The translations under genes were made by a program, and so were the position numbers. Source: Neoechinorhynchus agilis (lineage: Eukaryota; Acanthocephala). From it: DNA of 64,000 bases. Location of the stretch: NCBI GenBank assembly GCA_051530055.1, contig CM121342.1, forward strand, positions 3,720,001 to 3,784,000, given 5' to 3'. Within the stretch, counting starts at the first letter, position 1. Each line of letters begins with the position of its first letter. A model generated the notes under the pieces. The model ran no database searches. It was not told where the DNA came from and saw only the letters and a list, made by a program, of their open reading frames with translations. Of the stretch, positions 55,561-64,000 are shown one piece after another.

Positions 55561-58510
55561 GTTTTGCCGAAATTCAAATTACATCACAATGTGTTCAAAT
55601 CGCCTACAATCGACGCTGGTGACGCAGATAATTTGAACGCGCCACTTATCGATCATAATCAACCTGAGAAGACCAACGCTGCCGGGCTCCCTTGCGTCTC
55701 TACTGGTTTGTGTCCGTTTTGCGGTAGGTCTTTTAAATTAACCAATTTCGGGGTTTTGTTTGTCCATGGTCCCCGGGATCTCCGCTGTAGTGGGTCTGGT
55801 TCTCCACCACAATTAACCGAAACTTTCGTGCCTGAGACCCCTCAGATCACCACTGATTCTATTTCGATACCTGACATCGTGCGGTTTCTGCCCAGGAACG
55901 TCCTGAAACGGATCCCTAAAGGCGCGCGATATCTGATCGCCAAAGCATTTACGGGATTCCTCAACGAATGCCTTCAAAGGAACCACGTCTCTTCGCTTTC
56001 CCGCGCTTAGTCCTCTGCACCAGCGGTGATTTTGAAGTGTCTTTGATATCAACAATCAAGGAAAGGTTAGCCTCCTTTGAACAAATATTTAAGGATTTTG
56101 AAAGGAATCTCTGCGAGGTTCGTAAGGGACGCACGAAGGAAGAGTTTCGCTGCCGTTTTTCAAAACGATCACTGACTGAGCGTGTCTCTTCGAAGCTTGC
56201 AGACGGGGATGTTCGGGGGGCTGTTCGGTTATTGTCATCCTCCGACAGTTTCGCAAAAGGAGACAGCGAGACGCTACAAATACTCCGGTCGAAGCACCCA
56301 TGTAGTAGCGGAAGTTTTGAAATTCCATCTCCTCCCATACAAGACAGGACGCCCACTCAAATTTCAGAGTTACAAAAGGCCTTCTCATCTTTTGCAAATG
56401 GTTCGGGTCACAGGCTTGACGGACTAAGGCCTCAGCACCTAAAGGACTTTACAACTGGTGAAGCAGCTTTCTCCTTAGAAAAGTCGCTTTCTCGAACAGT
56501 CGACCGCCTGACTGGAGTGGACCTGAACCCCGTTGCAAAGGACCTATTTTTCGGAGCACCATTAAGTGCCCTCACAAAAAAAGAAGGTAGGATCCGTCCC
56601 ATCGCCATATCTTCGACGATACGCCGACTCGCAGGAAAAATTCTCTGCAAACGTATCATAGAGAAAACCGGACAACAACTTCGTCCAGTCCAACTGGGCT
56701 GCTGCACATCCTGCGGGGCGGAAGCTATTGTCCACTCGCTCCGAAACTTTGCTACGAGAAGCTCAGAGCCGTGCGTGATTCTTTAGTGTGATTTTCGGAA
56801 CGCCTTTAACTCTCTCAATGGAGAAATCATGTTCCGCGCAATTAGGGATCATGCCCCAGAAGCCTTCCAGTATTTTCTCAATGCCTACGGGACGGCGACT
56901 CCTTTGCTTTTCGAAGACCACCTCATTTGGTCCGAAAGAGGAGTGCAGCAAGGAGATCCCCTCGTTCCAATCGCATTCTCCCTAACAGTAAATCCAATAG
57001 CGCATTCTCTCCATTCCAGCTTCAACGCTTGGTACTTGGATGACTCTACGCTCGGAGGTGATCCCTCCGTTGTACTGCGCGATTTGGAGAATTGAGCTTA
57101 ATGCTGAAAAATGTGAGCTCCTTGTACGGAATATTGGAGACGCCGCCAAAGTCAAAGAACTAATGGCTGGGTTCGAGGCCGTAGCTCCAGGCCTGAAACT
57201 CGTGACTCGGGAACAACTCAGCCTCCTGGGCAGTTGCGTCTTCGATTCAAATGTGGAAGATGAGATCGGCCATATCATACCGAAACTTTCGTTGCTGTGC
57301 GATAGGGTGAGCGCTCTCTGGACTCATGGAGCGTTATTTCTGATAAAGAATGCGCTCTTCATCCCCAAATTATTGTACAAGGTTCGCACAGTAACAGTTT
57401 TCAAACACAAAAAAGGATTGGCAAAGCTGGACGATAAGGTGAGGGCATGCCTCGAGCGTATTTTAAATGTCCAGCTCTCAGATGAGGCGTGGCGACAAGC
57501 TTCTTTGCCTGTGTCATCTGGGGGATTGGGAATTCGGGCACTAGTCGACCTTGCTTTGCCGGCCTTTCTTGGATCGTTTGAGGGGAGCCTACCAGTCTCG
57601 AAGAACATTTTGAAGGAAAAGTTCTGTCTTGACCGGGATTTCGTGGTGGCGGTTGAGGAATGGTGCCAGCAGACAGGCGCTAACCATGTTCCCGTGAATG
57701 GCCTCAGACAGTCGATCTGGGACGGACCTCTTGTCGCGAGAGCTCACAGCTCTCTACTTTCAGGTTCTCGCGATGGGGTCGTCCGAGCTAGACTGTTGGC
57801 AGTTTCAACACGAGAATCTGGGGCGTGGTTGGAGGCTGTTCCTCTGGCATCAGTGGGAACTCTTCTTACTGATGAGGTAACGAGGATCGCAGTATCCTTA
57901 AGACTCGGTCTCCCGATATGCACGCCCCATCGCTGTCGATGTGGGTCTTTGGTTGATGCTTTCGGGCGACACGGTCTCGTCTGCAGAAGGTCAGCAGGAA
58001 GGTTTTCACGCCATTCTGAAATCAATAACGCAATTTCTCGAGCGTTGAGAACGGCGAACTTCCCGAACATCCTGGAACCCGCCCACCTCTGTAGACTAGA
58101 CGGCCGTAGGCCCGATGGAATTTCGGTCTTCCCGTGGCGGGAGGGCAAATGCCTTCTCTGGGACGTCACGTGTGTGGATACCCTCGCAGCCAGCAACATC
58201 CCCTACTCCCTCGAAATCGCCGGTGGTGCCGCCAGTGCAGCGGAAGGGAAGAAAATACGGAAATATCTTCACTTATCGAGGGCTCACTATTTTGTCCCCT
58301 TTGGGGTAGAGACGTATGGAGCGCACGGCAGCTCGGCACTCACTCTGGATCTCTCGAAGAAATTGAGAAAGGCAACCGGAGACTCAGGAGCAGGCGTATT
58401 CCTTCGACAAAATATCTCGCTAGCAGTACAACGAGCGACGGTCGAGGAAGGACAAAAGCTGGAATTTGGCGGGAGGTGGTGAGTGTGCTTCAAACAGATT
58501 GTTAAAAATA
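55561..58510 (+). mobile_element. Nearly complete RLE-type non-LTR retrotransposon
   Basis: A single-ORF LINE of the group with a C-terminal restriction-like endonuclease (R2/NeSL/Hero-type architecture). An N-terminal zinc finger C-x2-C-x14-H-x6-C lies near 55,710-55,790 (CPFCGRSFKL..). Reverse-transcriptase blocks: GRIRPIAISSTIRRLAGK, PVQLGCCTSCGAEAIVHSLR, GVQQGDPL and the catalytic WYLDDST (57,030). The frame 57,040-58,482 carries a knuckle C-x-C-x9-H-x3-C and the endonuclease signature RPDG...LLWDVTCVDT (58,110-58,185). Three breaks are visible: a shift near 55,990, a TAG at 56,784 before the CDF block, and a shift near 57,090. It lacks an initiating ATG at its 5' limit. GC-richer than its surroundings. 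Confidence 0.85.
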
Positions 58511-58820
58511 TATTATGTTTATTTAAAAAAAATCTCGGTATAAATTCGTTATGGGTTTCGATTTTAACGACTGAATTAATAAAAACAATTGGAAAAAACG
58601 CAAATATTTTTTGTCATTGGCAATGATCAAAGAACAAACGTTATTCGCCGATTCGATTGATGGATAATTAGTGCACCCTTATAGAAAATAAATGACTTGA
58701 CTGTTAATCTGCAATCAAAACGTGCCGACTGTTTTAGCGAATCAGCTTATTGTTGGAAAAGGCAACAGAACACTAAATTGTGTTAAAAATATATTATGTT
58801 TTTAAAAAAAATCTCGTAAC
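58497..58820 (+). repeat. Tudor-segment fragment flanked by duplicated LINE tails
   Basis: 58,533-58,778 matches 6,271-6,522 of the Tudor segment (one substitution noticed). It is bracketed by two copies of the LINE's 3' tail (TGTTAAAAATATATTATGTT ... AAAAAAAATCTCG) at 58,500-58,536 and about 58,779-58,816. The left junction lies in a short shared AAAATCTCGG. Confidence 0.8.
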
Positions 58821-59394
58821 ATTTATGATTTGAAGATTAATCGATGGAAAATCCAAAAAATTGGACGTGACCGCGCGATTAATTTCGTCACCAAAAATCG
58901 GTCTGCCAGATCAGAAACACCGAACTTTGCTGACGTCAGTCATTCCTATTTTGTTGTTCTTTATAATTCGTACAACTCCGAGCTGTAACACTGAATTTAT
59001 TGAACATTCGCAAGAGAAGATTATCAATATGTTCATTAGTTTGAACTTTCTGATTTCCAATAACACCATCGTTGGTTCAACGCAAACCACCGAAAATTTG
59101 TTCTCAGAAAATAAAGTCGAGTCGGTATTTCCTCGCTGAATTTCCAATGTTCTTTGAGAAGTTGAGTATTCAGTCAACTTTTCCTCCTTTCGTTGGACTC
59201 TAGGATATATTTTCTTTGTGTTTCGGAAAGACTCGGACGCAATTGACGTCCGATATGCACTTTCCTTTGATTTCGGCGTTCTCTCGATATTTTGTAAGGC
59301 TCTTCATATATTGTATTTTTTGTGACGAGAAAAATAGAGATCGATTTATTAATTCACAATACTCCGTCCGTTGCGTAAGACTCGGATTTTACAA
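58821..59394. other. Spacer with ambiguous open frames
   Basis: Both strands are open for about 270 nt at 58,861-59,177. The plus frame has a hydrophobic segment (TSVIPILLFFIIRTTPS) but no ATG near its start. I cannot support a gene here. Confidence 0.3.
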
Positions 59395-60470
59395 AATTTG
59401 AAACTGACACTTAAATGCAAATAAATTGATTGTTGATCTTATTTTTTCCGATGCAAGGCAATGACAAGATGAAGTTTGCATTTAAATCGTATAATCGATT
59501 ATTTCGGATTTGAGATATCTTTGGAATTTAAATCAGAATGCGTTCTTTTTTCATTTATATTTTGCCTTTTGTCCGAATTTGCATTTTGAGCGTCCTAAAT
59601 TTCAAAGCAACGAGCGTCGATTGTACTTTGGGGCCTCAAAAAATCCATCGCGAATGATGAAATAAAACTTATTTGGTCGGGGACGGTGGATTCCTGGATT
59701 CCTGGATCTCGTTCATCGAAAGAGACGGAAGCCACATCGACGTTTCAGAATAAGAAGTTTTATTGCAGGGAAGGAAAGAGACGCTAAAAGGAAGGAACCC
59801 GTTTTCTAGGTACAAAGCTTTCTCGAACTTTCCTCCGAAAACAGTAAGTATCGACGAACGGTCGAAGCCCAATGACGATCGATGCTGCTTTTTTGTAGCT
59901 CAGAGGGCGTTTAAAAAATGAAAGATAAAATGCAGAAAAAAGAAATTTAGGAGTGAATGATGCTGTAATTTTGCGAGACTGCACGAACGACATTTTATCC
60001 TAAATTTCAAAAAAACGATCATCGATGGCACTTTTTGTGCACCAAAAATCCATCGTTGATAATAAAAGAAATCATTCGGCTCACCGTTTAATAGATTTTA
60101 ATTTTCGATTTTATCTTCTCATTTTAAGGGCATTTCGTCTGTTATTCGGCGAAGTGGAACACTCGGTTTTTTCTTGAAAATGCTCATTGGTCCACCTTTA
60201 ATTTCATGGCTCTCTTCCGCTGTTTCTTTAGCTGGATAGCAAAATACAAATTATCCGTTGTCGGTGGTCCGAACGAAAACGTCTATCTTCCTGGCAGCCA
60301 TCGTCCAGGCATCTGAAGGGTACCTTTTGAAAGATGTGATTTACAATGCTGAAAAATAAATCTAGAAAAAAATCACTTAAGCAATAACCCATTACGAAGA
60401 TTGTTTCCATATAATTCGTTCAATTTTTAAAAATAACGAAGATAATTATTAAAAAATACATTAATTCCAT
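59395..60470. repeat. Cassette 6 left part: truncated upstream region, module M, module J
   Basis: Matches 41,540-42,630: intergenic region of a GID8-like gene whose body is missing, eroded 87-codon frame, shortened module M (59,665-59,960) and module J with its small broken minus-strand frame (60,119-60,301). It shows that a tandem partner like copy 4 once stood to the left and was lost. Confidence 0.75.
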
Positions 60471-60576
60471 GTTCTGTCTCTCGATTTTTCACCTCAAAAC
60501 ATCTCGACCAAGAAGCAAAGCTCGGAATCTTTATTTGTTTCCAGAAAATCGAAATTCTAGAAAAAGGTCACCACTT

Positions 60577-61614
60577 TCATAAATAGGATTCTCGATGAGC
60601 AGTCCTTCTTTCCTTAATTTCGTTCGCCGTCCGAACAGGAATATTGCCTTGGAAAAATATTGGAAACACTTCTGAAATATTAATTTCCCGGTCGACATGA
60701 ACGTGTCTTTGTGCCCTTTCCAAAGATCCAATCATTGATAGCATAGAAAACGATATCCTGTAAGCATCGATTAGACAGACATCATCGATCGTTGCAACTT
60801 CGATATCTTCTCCAGTTGAATCTTTGATAGCTAATCGTTCGGTTTCCTGCATAAGAAGGAAGTTTATCTCCTTTGGTGTTCGACTTCTCATTCTCGGACC
60901 AAGCAGAGCAGCGAATGGTGATTTCGACGGTTTCTTCATCGATACCATCGACAGAACTTCTAATATCGATTTGTTTCTCGCTTTGTAATTGGACAAGAGA
61001 CCAGCAATATTCTCACCGACGTATTTCAAAGCCTTAACGGGATCGTGATTCTCAGTCATCATATCTAACAATTCTTGAATGCAAAGAAAACATTTGACTT
61101 GATCGTTCCGTTCCACGAGATTGTCCCATCTCTCATTTATCAACTTTCTGGCTTCGTCGCATCGTTTTTCCTCTATTAATTTCATTACTTCTCCTCGTTT
61201 CTTAACAAAGTCCAGCGCTAAAGTTGGATCTTTGAAATTTAACTGAGGAAAATCCGAGTAGGACAAATGCTTGGCTTCTTTAAAGATGGCTTCCAATGGT
61301 TCATGAAAACCTCTAACGATCATATAATTAACCGACATAATGTCCGCGGAATTATGAGTTCTCCATTTCTCCATTATCATTTTAACGTAGTCCTTGTAAA
61401 ATGACTGCAATTTGCAATGAAAGAGATTCGAATACATTTCGTGAGATTCGGATTTTCGATACTCAATGAACTCAATTTCACATCGTCTTATACTCAAGAA
61501 GATGAAAAATAAAAGGTTTGTTTCTTTGTAAACATTTACATGTCCAAATTTAGTAAGCATAGGTAAATTCCGTCTTAAATATTCGTGATTTCGATCATCG
61601 CCCTCCAAAGACAA
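60577..61614 (-). CDS. GID8-like: GID8/TWA1-like LisH-CTLH-CRA protein, copy 6
   Basis: Intact 345-residue frame, protein-identical to copy 5 as far as I can see. The nucleotide differences are few and mostly silent. LisH, CTLH and CRA segments and the AATAAA signal are kept. It is the only copy beyond the LINE at 55.6-58.5 kb. Confidence 0.75.
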   Translation of the reverse strand: MSLEGDDRNHEYLRRNLPMLTKFGHVNVYKETNLLFFIFLSIRRCEIEFIEYRKSESHEMYSNLFHCKLQSFYKDYVKMIMEKWRTHNSADIMSVNYMIVRGFHEPLEAIFKEAKHLSYSDFPQLNFKDPTLALDFVKKRGEVMKLIEEKRCDEARKLINERWDNLVERNDQVKCFLCIQELLDMMTENHDPVKALKYVGENIAGLLSNYKARNKSILEVLSMVSMKKPSKSPFAALLGPRMRSRTPKEINFLLMQETERLAIKDSTGEDIEVATIDDVCLIDAYRISFSMLSMIGSLERAQRHVHVDREINISEVFPIFFQGNIPVRTANEIKERRTAHRESYL

Positions 61615-61817
61615 ATCTTTACTTGGTCTTCAATAAATCAGTCACTAAGCCTTTTTGATCTAACAGTCACCAAGAATATGAAATCGGCACTTGATTCCAA
61701 ATAAATTGATTGTTGATCTTATTTTTTCCGATGCAAGGCAATGACAAGATGAAGTTTGCATTTAAATCGTATAATCGATTAATTCGGATTTGAGATATCT
61801 TTGGAATTTAGATCAGA

Positions 61818-62081
61818 ATGCGTTCTTTTTTAATTTATGTTTTGCATTTTGTTAGAATTTGCATTTTGAGCGTCCTAAATTTCAAAGCAACGAGCGTTGA
61901 TTGTACTTTGGGTGCTTCAAAAAATCTACCTCCGATAAAATTAAAATTTAATGATCTACCTCCAAGAATCGCGTTATGCAGTACGCAATCCAATCTTCCA
62001 CATTTTCTTCAAAGAACTTTCTTGCTGTTTCCAAATCACTATGGAATCCGTTTTCTCGGAAATAAATTGGCGGACGCTTAA
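61818..62081 (+). CDS. 87-codon divergent frame, copy 4
   Basis: Intact with the same signal-peptide-like start, 203 bp from the GID8-like start. Substitutions include Val for Ala in the ATSADC segment and Tyr-Gly for Asn-Arg near the end. Confidence 0.3.
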   Translation: MRSFLIYVLHFVRICILSVLNFKATSVDCTLGASKNLPPIKLKFNDLPPRIALCSTQSNLPHFLQRTFLLFPNHYGIRFLGNKLADA

Positions 62082-62710
62082 GCGTCCTTAAAGTCTAAAA
62101 GATAAATAGGCCGCGTGGATCTTTCTAAAACGACGAAATGTTTCCAGGCGAACTTAATTATATCGGCCGATGGGCCAACAAAAATAGTTTGGCCGAGATT
62201 CATAACTATGGAGATTATTCGGAAATTCCAACGGCTAATTTGTTGATTCAGGGATCTCATCCATCGAAGGAGAGAGATGAAGAAGCGACATCGACGTTTC
62301 AGAATAAGAAGTTTTCGTGTAGCGAAGGAAAGAGACGTTAAAAGGAAGGAACCCGTTTTCTGGGTACAAAGCTTTCTCGAAATTTTTCTCCGAAAATTGT
62401 AAGTATCGACGAACGGTCGAAGCCCAATGACGGTCGATGCTACTTTTTAGTTGCTCAGAGGGCGTTTAAAAATGAAAGATAAAAAATTTTGATTCTTTTA
62501 CCCAGAAAATAAGATCCTAAGGATTTTGGTGGAAAATGCGCCTTGGTCATAGGATTTAAAATGTTTTCGGGAGCATTTTGACAATGTTTTAACAAAGGTC
62601 TCAAAAAAGTTTGATAATTTAGTAGAAAACAATCCGAACGAAGAAAACGATGCTGGTAAAAATCGATCAGGAATTATGATACTTCAAGGGCCACACATAG
62701 ATAATAACTG
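62065..62710 (+). repeat. Module M and cassette tail, copy 9
   Basis: Best-kept reading of the exon-like module (62,138-62,341, open for 67 codons: MFPGELNYIGRWANKN..), GTAAGTATCGACGAA donor-like site at 62,399 and tail with NLVENNPNEENDAGKNRS (about 62,612). Homology to the other tails ends at about 62,707. Confidence 0.65.
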
Positions 62711-62970
62711 CGATGACGAACGCAAAAAACTTACAAGCAATTGACTTTTGCGAGGCTAACGGAAAGGCCGAAAATTTTCAATATAAATCTATTTTCTGAA
62801 TCAAACATCGCTAATTGAAACTATAATGAATTACGGCAAGGATGCTGGGTGATCGCTTTAAAATGCATTGTGCATAATTTAGTTTCCTTGACTTTTGATA
62901 ACGAATACAATGGTTTATTGGGAACAACAATTAGAGGTAAGCCAACTAAAAAGCAAAAATTATTACAAAA
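62711..62970. other. Spacer before the EF-hand gene
   Basis: No repeat or gene recognised. A plus-strand frame from 62,849 is antisense to the EF-hand gene and looks like a shadow. Confidence 0.3.
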
Positions 62971-63789
62971 TCAAAGGTTCCATCGAGGCTCTTGGCCAGT
63001 TACAAGTCTGCCAAACTCTAAAACATCGATTTTATCGTCGCAGTCGCCATCTACTGATTCAATCATAAGGCCAATTTTCCGTCTTCCAAGCCGATCTCCT
63101 TCGCAGTTTGTTGCCGCGCATAGTTCATTAATCCCAATTTTCCCACTCTTGTCCACGTCCAACTGATCAAAGGCATTTTGAATCTTCATTCCAACAGTCG
63201 GCTTTCGTCTTAATACAAAATCCAGAAAGTCCTTTGAGTTCATTTCTTCGCATCCTGATAGAAGGAATACAGAGATATCAATCAAGGAATGCAACCATTG
63301 TCCCTTCGTACTTTCAACAAAATCTTTAAGTTCACCAATCGAAATTTTGCCATCTCGATTGACATCGATTTCATCAAATATTTTCTCTATGTACCTATGA
63401 GTTTTCTTATTTTGCTCTATTTGACAATCCATCAGGTAATTCTCGAAAGGATCAGAACTCGTTCTCGGTGTGTCCTCGGTCATTTGAAGCAATTTCAACG
63501 TTCGACTTGGCTGTTTCATTGGACTAAATGAATATCTAGCCGATATTCTATCCCAAGCCGATGGAAACGTTGATGACTCGCTGCATGTCTCTGACTGGCG
63601 CACTTCAAATGGATTCATAGATCTCTTTAAATGTTTAAAATCCGCTTCAATTTGCTGGACTATTTCGTCTCGCTCTCCTTCAAAATTGTTGTTCATCGCA
63701 TCATTTTGCCTTGGAGCATTTTGTTTCTCACTTTTTAAGTAACAGTCGACAGCACTCATAAAGTTGTTGAGACGTTTGTGATTATCCAT
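62971..63789 (-). CDS. EF-hand calcium-binding protein
   Basis: Single-exon frame of 272 residues from ATG 63,789. The first about 125 residues are polar, without a domain. Canonical 12-residue loops are DVNRDGKISIGE (142-153) and DVDKSGKIGINE (211-222). A fourth, DGDCDDKIDVLE (247-258), lacks the usual Gly at loop position 6. Between loops one and three a degenerate hand (residues about 175-195) has lost the ligands. The four-hand pattern with a degenerate second hand resembles calmodulin-superfamily regulators such as calcineurin B or calcyphosine types, but I cannot choose one. It is probably a calcium sensor with two to three working sites. Confidence 0.8.
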   Translation of the reverse strand: MDNHKRLNNFMSAVDCYLKSEKQNAPRQNDAMNNNFEGERDEIVQQIEADFKHLKRSMNPFEVRQSETCSESSTFPSAWDRISARYSFSPMKQPSRTLKLLQMTEDTPRTSSDPFENYLMDCQIEQNKKTHRYIEKIFDEIDVNRDGKISIGELKDFVESTKGQWLHSLIDISVFLLSGCEEMNSKDFLDFVLRRKPTVGMKIQNAFDQLDVDKSGKIGINELCAATNCEGDRLGRRKIGLMIESVDGDCDDKIDVLEFGRLVTGQEPRWNL

Positions 63790-64000
63790 TAGTTGATGAT
63801 TAAATCTACCTTTTAGAAATAATTTTTCTTGCTCTAACTGGACTTTTGCAAAGAACTTTGCGGTTGCATGGCGACTCGTCGAATTATGATCCTTCTCGTG
63901 TTCTGTCCTTTATTCCGAGTTATGCCGTTTGGATTTATACATTCTTTATGTTAGTTTAACAATTTCATTTTCGACCAAGTAAAAAGTGAAGAATTAAGTC
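63790..64000. other. Upstream region of the EF-hand gene with an open plus-strand frame
   Basis: A plus-strand stretch after a CTTTTAG acceptor-like site (63,813) is open to TAA at 63,957-63,959 and ends hydrophobically (IPSYAVWIYTFFMLV). An overlapping ATG frame of 28 codons is also open. Neither can be supported further at the window edge. Confidence 0.2.

Noticed and set aside
58911-59177. Open frames on both strands after the LINE
   Set aside because: No initiating ATG with context, no splice support and no family resemblance.

Overview
The window is AT-rich nuclear DNA from an animal-like eukaryote with a compact genome. Single-copy genes have very short GT-AG introns (about 36-60 nt) and tight spacing. 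Recognisable housekeeping genes include the ribosome-biogenesis factor PPAN, the kinetochore protein NDC80, 6-phosphogluconolactonase, a KMT5A/SET8-type SET domain, an M1-aminopeptidase-like membrane protein and an EF-hand protein. SET8-type enzymes and the Tudor and CTLH families fit a metazoan. I cannot name the clade from sequence alone.

Layout. 1-5 kb holds single-copy genes: the end of a minus-strand gene, the M1-like protein and a small SGNH-fold protein. 5-33 kb is a mosaic of repeats. It has two copies of a segment with a decayed Tudor-domain gene, three arrays of a 195-bp satellite that reads as a 65-residue protein repeat, a 92-bp satellite, two truncated copies of a LINE related to the nearly complete one at 55.6-58.5 kb, two truncated CR1/Jockey-like LINEs, a Penelope-like fragment beside a large inverted repeat, and the first three copies of a GID8-like gene cassette. 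33-40 kb holds single-copy genes: a truncated GTPBP3/MnmE N-terminus, PPAN, a 90-residue four-exon protein and a WD40 protein. 40-44 kb has two tandem GID8-like cassettes. 44-55 kb has KMT5A, a palindrome-rich tandem array, small unrecognised genes, PGLS and NDC80. 55.6-58.5 kb is a non-LTR retrotransposon with an N-terminal zinc finger and a C-terminal restriction-like endonuclease. 59.4-62.7 kb is another GID8-like cassette, followed by the EF-hand gene.

The main result is a multicopy gene, all copies on the minus strand, encoding a 345-residue LisH-CTLH-CRA protein closest in layout to GID8/TWA1, the scaffold of the GID/CTLH ubiquitin ligase. Five of six copies are uninterrupted and nearly identical, while the flanking sequence is riddled with decayed exons, LINEs and satellites. 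In four copies a second 87-codon frame with a signal-peptide-like start lies divergently about 190-205 bp away. This looks like a recently amplified host-gene cassette rather than a transposon.

Several single-copy genes (NDC80, PGLS, WD40) each carry one frame problem, which could be decay or assembly error. Exon boundaries were inferred by eye from splice signals, reading phase and family resemblance, with no transcript support.
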